A stretch of 64,000 nt of DNA from CAVZRC01 sp963777695 (GTDB lineage Bacteria; Planctomycetota; Planctomycetia; Isosphaerales; Isosphaeraceae): NCBI GenBank assembly GCA_963777695.1, contig CAVZRC010000003.1, positions 4,092,001 to 4,156,000 of the forward strand. The letters are read 5' to 3'. The first letter of the stretch is position 1. The number at the start of each line of letters is the position of its first letter. A program made the translations under genes and the position numbers. The notes under the pieces are model-generated. The model worked only from the letters and a program-made list of their open reading frames with translations, was not told the DNA's origin and ran no database searches. Positions 28,953 to 38,783 of the stretch are shown here, piece by piece.

Positions 28953-29693
28953 CTAGCCTCGACGCTTCAGGTAAGGCCGGCAGTATCCCAGGAGATCGAG
29001 GTCGGCCAGCTCTTCCTCCAGGGCTTCCGGCCTCGGGTCGTCCAGGCTGACTGCGACCTCGGCGATGAGGTGATCGGCGTAGACCTGTCGCGCACGCTTC
29101 AAGGTCTGCCGGAATGCTCCCGGAGTGATCGGGCGCCCCAGCGCCTTGGCGAGTCGATCCGCCCATCCGCTCGAGTTCAGATCGGGATGGTCAACGCGGA
29201 TGCGAAGGGCCGTGTAGTAAGGCTGACCCTTCGTCCCCTCCAGCTCCTTGATAGCCTCCCAGGAGCGTTCGAGCAGATCGTTCCGCCAGCTCTGGAGGAA
29301 CTGGCGATCGAACTGGGCCAGCCCTTCATCCTCCACGCCCAGTTCCATCATGCTCGAGTCCAGCGAGGCGACCGGTCGTTTCCGTCGGTAGTAATCCTTC
29401 ATCAGGTTCTGGACGGCCCGCTTCACGTAGTCCCGGAACCGGCCGCGGCTCGGGTCGCCATGGCGGAAGTCACCCCGGAGGAACCGCAACGCGAACTCCT
29501 GATCCAGCTCTTGCGCAGCGTCCGGGTCTCTCAGGGCCTTCAACAGGTAGCGATGGACCGCGCCGGAATATCGGTTCATCAGTTGGGCCGCGGCGCGATT
29601 GGCCTCTTCCGGCGAACCGTCCTTGATCCGGAAGACCAGGGTCCACTGGGTCGACATATCCATCAGTCTCGGTTCGGCGTCAACCTTCTCCAC
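28953..29693 (-). CDS. Sigma-70-like (ECF-type) transcription factor
   Basis: About 247 residues. The sigma region 2-like part reads QLMNRYSGAVHRYLLKALRD, AAQELDQEFALRFLRGDFRH and GRFRDYVKRAVQNLMKDYYR. The C-terminal part has a region 4-like helix-turn-helix (KALGRPITPGAFRQTLKRAR). Spacing between the two is longer than in classical ECF factors, as in planctomycete-specific groups. The GTG at 29693 follows GGGGGAGGGGG closely; ATGs at 29729 and 29663 are alternatives. It is divergent from a second sigma gene. Confidence 0.7.
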   Translation of the reverse strand: MEKVDAEPRLMDMSTQWTLVFRIKDGSPEEANRAAAQLMNRYSGAVHRYLLKALRDPDAAQELDQEFALRFLRGDFRHGDPSRGRFRDYVKRAVQNLMKDYYRRKRPVASLDSSMMELGVEDEGLAQFDRQFLQSWRNDLLERSWEAIKELEGTKGQPYYTALRIRVDHPDLNSSGWADRLAKALGRPITPGAFRQTLKRARQVYADHLIAEVAVSLDDPRPEALEEELADLDLLGYCRPYLKRRG

Positions 29694-30060
29694 GATACCC
29701 CCTCCCCCCGGCGAAACTCCCATCAGCATCGTTGATTGCGCCGTCGATTCAAGAGGTCAGCCCGAGTCGTCCATCCTACCCGATTCCGCCCCGGGTGGAA
29801 AAACCGTCTGGAAAATTCCGACGGCGCGTGACAGCCGACGACATCGGCCGTATGTGCTGGTGAGACCGGCAAGCGACGCGGGCCAACACAGGCCATAACT
29901 CACCCCGTGCCGGTCGCTTACGGCGGGCCTCGATCATCGCGAGGGCCGACGGTCATCCACAACGGTTCCGAATCGATCCGGCGGACGCAGGCCGTGCGCG
30001 CTCCGCTTGGCCGCATGGTCACGGCCCTTACTTCACTCATACGATCGAGGTACTCATCCA
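29694..30060. promoter_or_regulatory. Divergent control region between two sigma-factor genes
   Basis: About 370 bases between divergent starts. It holds both promoters. The plus-strand open frame begins upstream at 29907, but the stretch before 30061 has poor protein character. No clear palindrome is visible. Confidence 0.4.
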
Positions 30061-31229
30061 TGTTGACCCAGAATGCTCTGAACACCGATGGCGCTCGACG
30101 CTGGTTCCTGGATGAACCCGAGGCCAATGTCTTGAGCGCGGCGAAGGAGCGTGAGCTGCTCCTGGAACTGACCGATTGCAAGGAGCGAATCCTCAGGGCC
30201 ACGCGGCGACCCGACGGGTCGGAATGGGGCGTCTCCATCCCCGACGCCGATTTCCAGCGCCTCGTTCGCAACCTTGCCAACACGTTCACGGCGATGGCGC
30301 CGGGCGCCGCCGCGGTGGGAGCCCTGGCTCGTCGATACGAAGAGATCCGCAACATCGTGGCCATGGCCAACTCACGCCTGGTGGCCCACATCGCCAAGCG
30401 CTACCTCAATCGGGGGATCAGCGGCTCCGACTTGATCCAGGAAGGGTTCTGCGGCCTGCTGTCGGCCATCGACCGATTCGATACGGCCAACACGACACGC
30501 CTGGGCACCTATGCGGGATTCTGGATCAGCCAGGCGATGCAACGCGCCATCGCCGGGGGTGCCTATCCTGTCCGACTGAACCCGAAACAGCTCCAGAAGT
30601 TGATCCAGTCCATGCCGCAAGTCCCCGGTCTCTCAATGGATCCTACGACGGAGCCCGATGCCTGGAGTACGGATCGCCCCGAACTCATCCGGCGGGATTT
30701 CGCGGCCATTCGTCCCAGGGTCTCGCTCGATTCGCCCTGCCGAGCCGACGAGGCCACGCCCCTGGCCAGCTTCCTCGCTTCCGTGAGCGAGCCCGACCCC
30801 GACGAAGGCGAGTTGATCGAGTTCCTGGACAAGGTGTTCGAGAGCTTGAATCCCAGGGAACATCTGGTCTTGAAGCTCCGGTTCGGCCTCGACGGCGAGT
30901 CGCGACAATCGCTCAGCGAGATCAGCAAGGTCCTCAAGGTCTCGAAGGAGCGCGTCCGGCAGATCGAGGAGCGGGCGCTGGACAAGATGCGGGCCGCCGC
31001 GGACGGGTCGGACTTCCTCGACTCCGGCCGCACTCGCCGATCGCTCGGCAACCGGCTCGATTATTCGACCGACCGCGCCCGATCGCTCGATCTCGCGCGA
31101 GGACTTCGTGAAATCATCGCCTCGGCATACCCGCTGTCGATCCGGAGAAGCCCGCACGAGACTTCCCGGATCGAATCCCCGATCGTTATCATAAGACAAT
31201 GCCCCGCTCGACGCGCTCCGTGCAAGTAG
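30061..31229 (+). CDS. Sigma-70 family RNA polymerase sigma factor, RpoD/RpoS-like
   Basis: About 389 residues. Region 1.2-like text is RWFLDEPEANVLSAAKEREL. Region 2 reads NSRLVAHIAKRYLNRGISGS, DLIQEGFCGLLSAIDRFDTA and LGTYAGFWISQAMQRAIA. Region 4 is LNPREHLVLKLRFGLDG with the DNA-binding LSEISKVLKVSKERVRQIEE. Region 3 seems short or altered, so this is a group 2/3-type alternative factor rather than the main one. About 80 residues follow region 4 and look less conserved; a late frameshift is possible. GAGGT lies nine bases before the ATG at 30061. Confidence 0.9.
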
Positions 31230-31280
31230 AGTCACGGCGCCCGGAACTCCGTCGCGAGGCGGCCCCTGGTCTTGCCCCTG

Positions 31281-31511
31281 ATGGCTGAACTGAGTAGTCG
31301 AGTCCCCGAGAATGTCCCAGGCCGATTCTACGTCAACGCCACCTGCATCGACTGCGACCTCTGCCGAGAGACCGCACCTCGCAACTTCCATCGCAACGAC
31401 GACGGTCGCCGCAGCTACGTGCTCCATCAGCCGACCGGCGCGGAAGAGGAGGCCGCCTGCCTGGCCGCCCTCGAGGAATGCCCGGTCGAGGCGATCGGCC
31501 AGGATGGATGA
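31281..31511 (+). CDS. Small single-cluster ferredoxin
   Basis: 76 residues from the ATG at 31281. Cluster ligands are in CIDCDLCRETAPRNF and, distally, LEECPVEAI, the pattern of a single [4Fe-4S] or [3Fe-4S] ferredoxin with C-x2-C-x2-C and a remote Cys-Pro. It ends 31 bases from the stop of the convergent Rieske oxygenase gene and is the natural electron donor candidate for it, though the two are not co-transcribed. Confidence 0.9.
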   Translation: MAELSSRVPENVPGRFYVNATCIDCDLCRETAPRNFHRNDDGRRSYVLHQPTGAEEEAACLAALEECPVEAIGQDG

Positions 31512-31541
31512 ACGACCAACCGAGCCGCGACGACCACTCTG

Positions 31542-32669
31542 CTAATCGGGGCAGTTGGACATCGACGTCCGCTCCATCTCCAGGATGAGCCGGTCGAATT
31601 GGGGCAGCAAGTCCTCGCGATGGGAATAGGGTCCCGGTCGGTACGCCCGCGACCCCAGGCCGAGTTGCATCTGCTCGCTGACGTGCCAGTCCTGACGGTT
31701 GGTCAGGTCCCAGAACGCGACGACGTCTTCCGGATCGAAATCGGCGGCCGCCATCGTGTCGGGGTGGAACAACAACTCGCAAACGATCTCCGTGCGACCG
31801 ACCCCGCGCGGCCAGAGCGCATGGGTCAGCACGTAATCCGGATGCGGGCTCAGCAGCATGTTCGGCAGCACCGCATAGAAATAAGCGTATCGGCATTCCT
31901 CGGCAGGCAGATCGGGCAGATTCGCGCGTCGCCGTTGTCCATCCATCGAGAGGGTGGCGATCCCTTCTCGCAAGACCATCCGGCCACCCAGGTAGCCATC
32001 TTCCGCCGGCTCGTTCACGCTGTTGAGGTAATGCGAGAGCTTCTGCAACGCCGGGTGGACTCCCGGGCAATGCAGGCACTCGGAATAGTTGTGGATGATC
32101 AGCTTCCAGTTCGCCGCGACGTCGTAGACAATCCGTTTTCCCAGCTTGAGCTGCTCCATTCCCCAGGGTCGGAACCGCTCGTCGAGGCCGTCGAGTTGCT
32201 CCTTGAGCGGGGCCGGATTCGTCGCAAAGTTGATGAAGATATGCCCGTCCCAGACGTCCACCGCGACCCGCTGGAGCGGGTAATCCGCCTCGACGAAATC
32301 CGCCACCCGGTCCATGTTCGGCGTGCCGACCAATCGGCCATCGAGGTCATAAGTCCAGGCATGATAGGGGCACTGGATCGTGGATGCGAACGACCCCGCG
32401 GCACGTTCGCATAAACGAGTGCCGCGGTGGCGGCAGACGTTGTAATACGCGGAGAGCTCCCCTCGCTCGCCCCGAACCAGGATCACACTCTCGCCGCCGA
32501 TCTCGCGGACGACGAAGTCACCGCGTTTCGAAACCTCTTCTGTCCGCCCGGCGTAGATCCACCTCCTGAAGAAGAAGCCTTCCAGCTCCGATCGGTAGTG
32601 GTCCGGATCGATATAATAGCGCGCCGGCAGGCTCATCGCTGACATTTTCTGGATCATGATGACGTCCAT
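31542..32669 (-). CDS. Rieske-type ring-hydroxylating oxygenase, alpha subunit-like
   Basis: 375 residues. The Rieske [2Fe-2S] site is C-x-H-x16-18-C-x2-H in YYNVCRHRGTRLCE and TIQCPYHAWTYDLDG. The mononuclear iron site is WKLIIHNYSECLHCPGVHP, with the usual two-His arrangement. The C-terminal catalytic domain contains YAYFYAVLPNMLLSPHPDYV. It most resembles the SRPBCC/carnitine oxygenase-like and phenylpropionate dioxygenase-like groups, which work with a separate reductase and attack amines or aromatics. The substrate is unknown. Several in-frame ATGs (32669, 32657, 32645) leave the start open. Confidence 0.93.
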   Translation of the reverse strand: MDVIMIQKMSAMSLPARYYIDPDHYRSELEGFFFRRWIYAGRTEEVSKRGDFVVREIGGESVILVRGERGELSAYYNVCRHRGTRLCERAAGSFASTIQCPYHAWTYDLDGRLVGTPNMDRVADFVEADYPLQRVAVDVWDGHIFINFATNPAPLKEQLDGLDERFRPWGMEQLKLGKRIVYDVAANWKLIIHNYSECLHCPGVHPALQKLSHYLNSVNEPAEDGYLGGRMVLREGIATLSMDGQRRRANLPDLPAEECRYAYFYAVLPNMLLSPHPDYVLTHALWPRGVGRTEIVCELLFHPDTMAAADFDPEDVVAFWDLTNRQDWHVSEQMQLGLGSRAYRPGPYSHREDLLPQFDRLILEMERTSMSNCPD

Positions 32670-32729
32670 TCGCTGGAGCGATCCCCTGCAATATCATGGT
32701 CGGCCGGTGCTCGACTCCTCGGCGAAGAC

Positions 32730-33300
32730 TCAGGGGAAAATGTCATCGAGCGCTAACCGCCAGCCGGGGAGGACCGGCTCGGCATCCGCCAGTTGTCCCT
32801 TGCGGAACGTCGTCGGCCGGTCTGGCGCGGCCGGTCGATACACGTGGATGCATTGCGAACGAGGATCGACGTCCCAGACGACCTGCGTACCGGCCAAGAA
32901 GTAATCGGCTCGCTTGTCAGCCATCGCCGCCTCGGCCGCAGGGCCGTAATCGCCCTTGCTACGCACCTCGGCCGCGAAGGTGGGCGGCCCTTCGATGAAA
33001 TCCATGTCGTCGGCCGGGAACGAGCCGACGTAGTACGAAGCATCAGGCGAGAAGGACTCGCGGCCGGAGGGCAGTTCGGGGACTGCAAACCCCATGCTAT
33101 CCGTATAAGCCTCGCCTCGACCGATCGCTCGGGCATGATTGTCGAGGCTGACGAAAATCCTTCCGGCGATCCGATTCGGTTGAACGTCCAGTCGCCATGG
33201 ATTCGACAATCCTCCCGCCGATCAACTCCGCCTTGCCCGGGGTCCTCGCCAGATCCTCTAAAGTCGCCCGTTTCATGACCATCGATGGCGTGGTGCTCAC
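32730..33300 (-). CDS. Uma2-family putative endonuclease (frameshifted)
   Basis: Starts at a GTG (33300) with GGAGG eight bases upstream. The first frame gives KRATLEDLARTPGKAELIGG. The second gives PNRIAGRIFVSLDNHARAIG, FSPDASYYVG, PTFAAEVRSKGDYG and YFLAGTQVVWDVDPRSQ. The PD-(D/E)XK residues are in SPDASY and AAEVRSK. The frame changes at the TT (minus strand) at 33183-33184, where dropping one base gives MATGRQPNRIAGRI. Uma2 proteins are abundant in planctomycetes and cyanobacteria; their function is largely unknown. Confidence 0.85.
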
Positions 33301-33567
33301 GATTGGAACCTCCCGCTTCGATCCGGATTTCCACAGTCTTGATCCTACCTCAGATCAACCACTTCCCACAAGAAAACACAATTTGTTGACGACGGCGCCG
33401 CCAGGTTGGGACCTTTGGGTAAAAAGCGGCGGTTGGCACAAGTGGTGTGTCCAGGCGGTCGGGCAAGACTGAGCGCCACGGGTAATCTTGACGATAGCTA
33501 GAGTACGACGCCGCCATGGGCGAGTCCGGGCGGCATTGAGGAAGGCGAAGTTTCGCGGGAGGCGACG

Positions 33568-34579
33568 ATGATTCGGTCGGTGTATTGCGGGATTCTGGCG
33601 AGCTGGCTGCTCCTCGGGGCAGGCTCGGGTTTGTTGCACGCCGGTTCATGGACGGACACGCTCTTCGCCGAGAACCGGCACGATTTCGGCCCGGTGCCGC
33701 GAGGGGCGAAGGTCAAGCACGACTTCCTGATGGTCAACCGGCTGGGCGAGCCGATCACGATCCTCAACCTCCGGCCGTCCTGCGGATGCACGAGCGGTCG
33801 GTCCAATGTGTCGGTCGTGGAGCCGGGCCAGACGGCCGTGATCGAGGCCCAGATGGACACGCGCAATTTCGTCGGCCTGAAGTTCGACGATCTTGTACGT
33901 AAGCCTGATCACCGCCAGCGGTCGCGAGGCGGAGATCGGCCTGGGGGTCAGCTCCCAGATCCTGAGCGACTGCGTGCTCAACCCGGGATCGATCGACTTC
34001 GGCACGGTCCTCCGCGGGCAATCGCCGAGCCAGGTCCTGACCATCGACCGGATCAACGCCGAGGGCTGGCGCTTCGTGCGGATGGTCTCCGGGTCGCGCG
34101 CCATCAATGCCCAACTCGTCGAGACGGGCCGGAATGCCGGCTCGGTGAGCTACAGCCTGACCGTGAGCCTGAAGCCCGACGCCCCGGCCGGAGTGATCCG
34201 GGACGAGATCCGGATGATCAGCAACGACCCCGAGACGCCGAGCATCCCCGTGATGGTGACGGCCTGGATTCGCGGCGAGTTGACCGCCGCGCCGTCGATC
34301 CTGGCGTTCGGAGAGGTCAATTCGTCGGCGGGCGTACAGGGCCGATTCATCATCCGCGGCTCGCGACCCTTCACCATCCAATCCATCGAGGGCGTCGGCG
34401 ACGGTTTCGTCACCTCGGAATCCAAGACCTCCCCCCAATCCGTCCATGTCGTGACCGTCGCCTACAAACCCGAGGAAGGCACGACGCGCGGCGACATCCG
34501 GCGCATCTTCCGGGTCCATACCGACCTACCGGGCGAGCCGCCCCTCGACCTGACCGCAACCTTGCATATCGCGCCTTGA
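33568..34579 (+). CDS. Exported DUF1573 protein (frameshifted)
   Basis: GGAGG precedes the ATG. The signal peptide is MIRSVYCGILASWLLLGAGS. The DUF1573 core follows: HDFGPVPRGAKVKHDFLMVN, ITILNLRPSCGCTSG and EPGQTAVIEAQMDTRNFVGL. The frame breaks at the TT at 33883-33884. Dropping one T gives KSTILYVSLITASGREAEIG and a continuous protein to 34579, with two further Ig-like segments (FGTVLRGQ..., FGEVNSSAG...). These ASH/Hydin-like beta domains are surface or periplasmic and of unknown role. The conserved CGCT may bind metal or form a disulfide. Confidence 0.87.
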
Positions 34580-34625
34580 GCGGATGCGACGCGGTACGCT
34601 AGATTGGATCTCGTAATCGGAATAT

Positions 34626-34668
34626 GGGGCAGCCGCCCCGGCTGCCCCAGGCTAGCCGGAGCGGCTAG
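34626..34668. terminator. Two tandem perfect hairpins after the DUF1573 gene
   Basis: Hairpin 1: GGGGCAGCCG (34626-34635), CCC loop, CGGCTGCCCC. Hairpin 2: CTAGCCG (34652-34658), GAG loop, CGGCTAG (34662-34668). They lie about 45 bases after the stop. There is no T-run directly behind them, so they could be a factor-assisted terminator or an extragenic palindrome. Confidence 0.65.
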
Positions 34669-34777
34669 TCCGCATTTTCCCCGGGAGGAGTGATCCTGGC
34701 AAATCGTGCCGCTCGCGGATATCAATCGACCGCCGAGTGCGTACGAGGGATCCGGCTCGCGGTCCAGGAGATCAGCC

Positions 34778-35695
34778 ATGCATCGTGATATGCTCCACGC
34801 CGCCTTGATCTCGATCCTGCTGTTGCAACTCCTCTCGTCCGCGGCCCTTGGCGACGATCGCTACGTGCGTGACGTCGAGCGATGGCGTCGCGATCGCGAG
34901 GCCGCCCTGAAGGCCGACGATGGCTGGCTGACGGTCAGCGGACTCTTCTGGCTCCGGCCGGGCGAGGCGCGGGTCGGCAGCGATCAAAGCAACGACATCC
35001 TCCTCCCGGCACACGCGCCGACGGCCGTCGGGACGGTGACGCTCCAGGAGGGACGCGTCCGGTTCCAGGCCGCGCCGGGCGTCGCGGTCATGCGCGGTGG
35101 CGAGACATTCGAGGCCGGCGAGATCCATTCCGATGCCGACGAACACCCCGACACGCTGGTCGTGGGCGACGTCAAGCTGATCCTGATCAAGCGCGGACAG
35201 CGGCTAGCACTTCGGCTCAAGGACAATCGCAGTCCGCTCCGCAACGACTTCGCGGGCCTGCAATGGTATCCCGTACGCGAGGAATGGAGGATTCCGGCCC
35301 GGTTCGTCGCCTACCCGACGCCAACCAAGCTGACGATGGACACGATCGTTGGCGAGACCGAGGTCGAGGAGAGTCCGGGCTACGTGACCTTCGAACGCGA
35401 AGGCAAGGAATATCGACTCCAGGCGGCCCGGCTGAAGAATGGCAACCTGTGGTTCGTCTTCCGCGACAAGACGAGCGGGCGGACCACTCACGGGGGTGCT
35501 CGACAGCTCACCGCCGATGCCCCTCGAGGCGACGTCGTCGTGCTGGACTTCAACGAGGCGATCAACCTGCCTTGCGCCTTCATCCCGTACGCAACCTGCC
35601 CGCTGGCGCCGCCGCAGAACCGCCTCAACCTGGCGGTCGAAGCCGGCGAGCTCAAGTACGAACCCTCCCGGCCGGTTAGCAACGCCGGGCGATGA
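34778..35695 (+). CDS. Exported DUF1684 protein
   Basis: 305 residues from an ATG with AGGAG. The signal peptide is ALISILLLQLLSSAALGDDR. DUF1684 features: RYVRDVERWRRDREAALKAD, GWLTVSGLFWLRPGEARVGS, and the diagnostic end VVLDFNEAINLPCAFIPYAT followed by CPLAPPQNRLNL and AGELKY. The central part resembles an FHA-like beta fold. Members occur widely in planctomycetes, Bacteroidetes and actinobacteria, with no established activity. It probably works in the envelope. Confidence 0.9.
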   Translation: MHRDMLHAALISILLLQLLSSAALGDDRYVRDVERWRRDREAALKADDGWLTVSGLFWLRPGEARVGSDQSNDILLPAHAPTAVGTVTLQEGRVRFQAAPGVAVMRGGETFEAGEIHSDADEHPDTLVVGDVKLILIKRGQRLALRLKDNRSPLRNDFAGLQWYPVREEWRIPARFVAYPTPTKLTMDTIVGETEVEESPGYVTFEREGKEYRLQAARLKNGNLWFVFRDKTSGRTTHGGARQLTADAPRGDVVVLDFNEAINLPCAFIPYATCPLAPPQNRLNLAVEAGELKYEPSRPVSNAGR

Positions 35696-35879
35696 ATTCG
35701 CGGTCGAGATGCCAACGGCCTCGGTCGATGGTATATCGATACGTTGCGAGTCCTGCGGTTACAATCGTTGCTGGTGCGAGCGCCGCCACCATCGGCGCAT
35801 CTCGTTCAACTCGACGGTCGTAATACTACGTACTGGGCGTCGGCATCGATACGGCAGGCCACTTCTTCAGGAGGCCCCG

Positions 35880-36758
35880 ATGTTTGCCCTCCGTTGCACC
35901 TTGGTCGCGTTCTTCACTGTCTCGGGGACGCTGACGGCAGTCGCTCAAGACAATGCGCCGAAATCGTCGCCGGAACAGCGACTGATGTTCGCCAGGAAGG
36001 CCGCCTCGGGGTATCGCTTGAGCGTCGTGGAACGCGACCGTCCAGAAGTCACGTTACATGCCGAGCCACTCCTGCGTTGGATTAACAAGGTGGTCCGCGA
36101 AGATGACGGGATGCTCTTTCTCTGGACCGAAGGGAACAAGGGACGACCGGTCGCCGCGGCGCAATTCTTCCTGGTGCAAACCGAGTGGCACCATGAATTC
36201 CAGTCCTTGAGCGTTAACCGCTTCATTGCGCGCTCGGAAGGCGAGGACGCTCGCGACTGGATCTGGGAGCCCAGTCGGCCTGGGTTGACGTTCCTGCGGG
36301 CCGACCGCATCGGTCCGCCCGCCGACTCCGCCAATGCGCGATTGCGGCAGATGAAGGCGATCGCCGAACGCTTCACGGCCGCGGTCAACCCGGACGGCGC
36401 GTTCGCGAATCCGGAACAGTTGCGGCTGTTGACCACGCCGATCTATCGCTATTCGGCGAACGCGCAGGGCATCATCGACGGGGCGGTGTTCGCCTTCGCG
36501 CAGGGGACCAACCCCGAGGTGCTGATCCTGATCGAAGCCGACGCGACCGCGCCCGCGACCAAGGTCTGGCGCTATGGCTTCGCACGCATGTCTTGCTTCT
36601 TCTTGCGCGTGCACGAAGGGGGCCAGTTGGCCTGGAGTGTAGATCGAGAACCGGTTCCAACACCGGACCGAAGCTCGCCCTATTTCTTCCGGCTGTCGGC
36701 CCAACTCGACCGCTCGGCCGAGCTGGATGCCTCTCCACCGCGTGACAAGGGTCATTGA
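35880..36758 (+). CDS. Exported hypothetical protein
   Basis: 292 residues with AGGAGG before the ATG and a clear signal peptide (MFALRCTLVAFFTVSGTLTA, ending VAQ). The mature sequence begins QRLMFARKAASGYRLSVVER and has an alternating hydrophobic beta-like pattern with LLRWINKVVREDDGMLFLWT and AVFAFAQGTNPEVLILIEAD. I see no catalytic motif or known domain. It probably belongs to a planctomycete-specific family. The nearest gene on the right is convergent. Confidence 0.8.
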   Translation: MFALRCTLVAFFTVSGTLTAVAQDNAPKSSPEQRLMFARKAASGYRLSVVERDRPEVTLHAEPLLRWINKVVREDDGMLFLWTEGNKGRPVAAAQFFLVQTEWHHEFQSLSVNRFIARSEGEDARDWIWEPSRPGLTFLRADRIGPPADSANARLRQMKAIAERFTAAVNPDGAFANPEQLRLLTTPIYRYSANAQGIIDGAVFAFAQGTNPEVLILIEADATAPATKVWRYGFARMSCFFLRVHEGGQLAWSVDREPVPTPDRSSPYFFRLSAQLDRSAELDASPPRDKGH

Positions 36759-36823
36759 TGACGCATGGTGCGGCCGCTCGAGTTGATCGCGATCGAGGGA
36801 ATGCAGCCGGGGTCAACCCACCT

Positions 36824-37285
36824 CTACCGCGCCGAGAAGGATTCTTCGAGATCCTGCCCGTCGATCTTCACGCGGATTTTCCCTTCGAGACCACCGGGAA
36901 AGCTGCTCGCCGCCGAGACGAAGCGGTTGGGAGTGGTCGGGTCGGCTTCGAGGGTCACGGTCTTGAGGTCGGCGGTCTTCGAGCGGAGACTTTCGAGCTC
37001 GAAAACCACCTCGGTCGGCGGCGGAGTCATGGGTGTGGAACCGTCGTTCTCGAAAAAGACGGCGACGATCTTCGTTGCCCGCAGCTTCGATTTCACGGCA
37101 CGGGAGGGATCCGCCGTTTCCGTCTTGATCGCAACCAGGCCCGCGTCGTTCGGTAGGCGAACCATCGCGCCACCGACCGGAGACGGTTTAACCGACGCCA
37201 CGTGAGTGCCCGGCTCGGCACCGCATCCGATGATCGAGCCGAGGGAAAACAGGACAAGCCAGGGACGAATTGAACGCATTTCCAT
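36824..37285 (-). CDS. Lipoprotein of unknown function
   Basis: About 154 residues from the ATG at 37285 (GGAGC upstream); an ATG at 37279 is also possible. The lipoprotein signal peptide is RPWLVLFSLGSIIGC with Cys as the lipidated residue. The mature part looks like a single beta-sandwich domain (FENDGSTPMTPPPTEVVFEL). It would be tethered to a membrane. I cannot assign a function. Confidence 0.8.
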   Translation of the reverse strand: MEMRSIRPWLVLFSLGSIIGCGAEPGTHVASVKPSPVGGAMVRLPNDAGLVAIKTETADPSRAVKSKLRATKIVAVFFENDGSTPMTPPPTEVVFELESLRSKTADLKTVTLEADPTTPNRFVSAASSFPGGLEGKIRVKIDGQDLEESFSAR

Positions 37286-37491
37286 TCGAAGCTCCACAAG
37301 AAGCCGGAAGATGACGAGCGTAAGCGGCGCCCAAGCACACCTGAAAGGCGAGGGCAGGATTTGCACCTCGAGCGAGACGAAGAGATGCTCGGAGAAGGAC
37401 CGATCGACGGGTCCCTGATGACCGAAGCCCGGGGCTTGCGGCCCCGGGCGATCGGGATGGCTTACGCTCGCAATTGGATCATGGTGATCAA

Positions 37492-38640
37492 TCAATAAGC
37501 ATCAGAGCTGATGACTTCTCCTCCGGCCCTGGTCCCGAGGCTCCACCAGACGTTGCGGGCGATCGAATCCTTGACGAACCGGACGCTGCCGTCGGCGAAC
37601 AGGGTGCAGACGCCGCCGGGGTGGAAGCTGGTGGCGGGGAGGGAATTGCTGCCGTTCTCGCTCTGGCTCGGGTTACCCTGTCCTCGGCAGACGTTCACGG
37701 GATACTGATGGTCGTTCGGGGTCTGGGCGACGTTGAAGGCGGAACCTTCGGAGAACGATGCCCAGCGCCATCCGCGGTGGCTGGTGATGAGCACCGAGCT
37801 CGGGTTCGCGAACTCCGTGGCGCAGAGCTGGAGGGCCGTATAGGTGTTCGCCAGGTTCGAGGCGCTCGACGTGAAGTCGTCATACTGATAAGGCAGCGCG
37901 GCGTTGACCACGACGCCGTTGCCGCGGTAGTGGCTGCCGGGCATCGAGCTGCCGACGCCACGGCCGTGGGCGCTCTCGTTGCCCTGATTGTCACCCACGA
38001 GCGCTTCGGCGAAGAGCAGGGTGTTCGAGGTTCCATCCGTCGCGCTGGCGATCCCGTAGCTCAACCACACGGCGAACATCCCCGTGCTGCCGTTGCCGTC
38101 GGCGTTCTGCATGCTGGTGTATGACGAGGTATCGAGCCCGCTCGGCCAGTCGGTCGTGGTACCATAGCAGGCATGGTAGTTGTTGAGCCCGGTCTGCCCG
38201 ACATACGGGTCGGACGGGCACATGTATTGTTTCACGATCGTGAGGACAACAGTCGAATTCTGGGCGCCGGGGTGTTGTCGTGAATCTCTTCCGCCATATT
38301 GAAGTTGATGGCGTTGTAGAGGGGCGATTGTTCCGTGAATGGGAGCGAGGTCGCAAGTGTGCTCCAACCGCGCCAGTCGGCATAGCCAGGGCATGACGAT
38401 GCCGGATCGGAGTTGCAATTCTTGGATGCGGCCATCGGGAACACGCCATTGGCACTGTGATAGTTGTGCATGGCCAACCCGATTTGCTTGAGGTTGTTGG
38501 TACACTGGATGCGACGGGCGGCTTCGCGCGGCTTGCACGGCGGGCAAGAGTAGCGCGATCAGCACGGCGATGATCGCGATGACGACCAACAGCTCGATCA
38601 AGGTGAAGCCCGAAGACGTACGACGAACGGGACGATCCAT
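37492..38640 (-). CDS. DUF1559 prepilin-like protein with a compensated double frameshift
   Basis: A complete open frame of 382 residues with a type IV pilin-like N-terminus (SGFTLIELLVVIAIIAVLIA, LLPAVQAAR) and the DUF1559 end (HPGGVCTLFADGSVRFVKDS). However, about 85 residues between 38525 and 38262 are out of frame. The alternative frame there contains the family's expected text AMHNYHSANGVFPMAASKNC and FTEQSPLYNAINFNMAEEI. A loss of one CG in the CGCGCG-like tract at 38525-38530 and of one C at 38262-38264 explains both joins; together they restore frame. Such proteins are exported and pilin-processed in planctomycetes; function is unclear. Confidence 0.85.
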   Translation of the reverse strand: MDRPVRRTSSGFTLIELLVVIAIIAVLIALLLPAVQAARSRPSHPVYQQPQANRVGHAQLSQCQWRVPDGRIQELQLRSGIVMPWLCRLARLEHTCDLAPIHGTIAPLQRHQLQYGGRDSRQHPGAQNSTVVLTIVKQYMCPSDPYVGQTGLNNYHACYGTTTDWPSGLDTSSYTSMQNADGNGSTGMFAVWLSYGIASATDGTSNTLLFAEALVGDNQGNESAHGRGVGSSMPGSHYRGNGVVVNAALPYQYDDFTSSASNLANTYTALQLCATEFANPSSVLITSHRGWRWASFSEGSAFNVAQTPNDHQYPVNVCRGQGNPSQSENGSNSLPATSFHPGGVCTLFADGSVRFVKDSIARNVWWSLGTRAGGEVISSDAY

Positions 38641-38783
38641 TGCGTTAATTCTCAGGGTGATGCGCCCCCGACCAGGGCCGGGGCACAGATGGGTCTATCG
38701 ATCACAAGAGACGTGTTATAGCACAAGCTCAATTTTCAATAAAGTAAATGTTAAGTTAAGAAGTCAAGATAGACCCGAGTATC

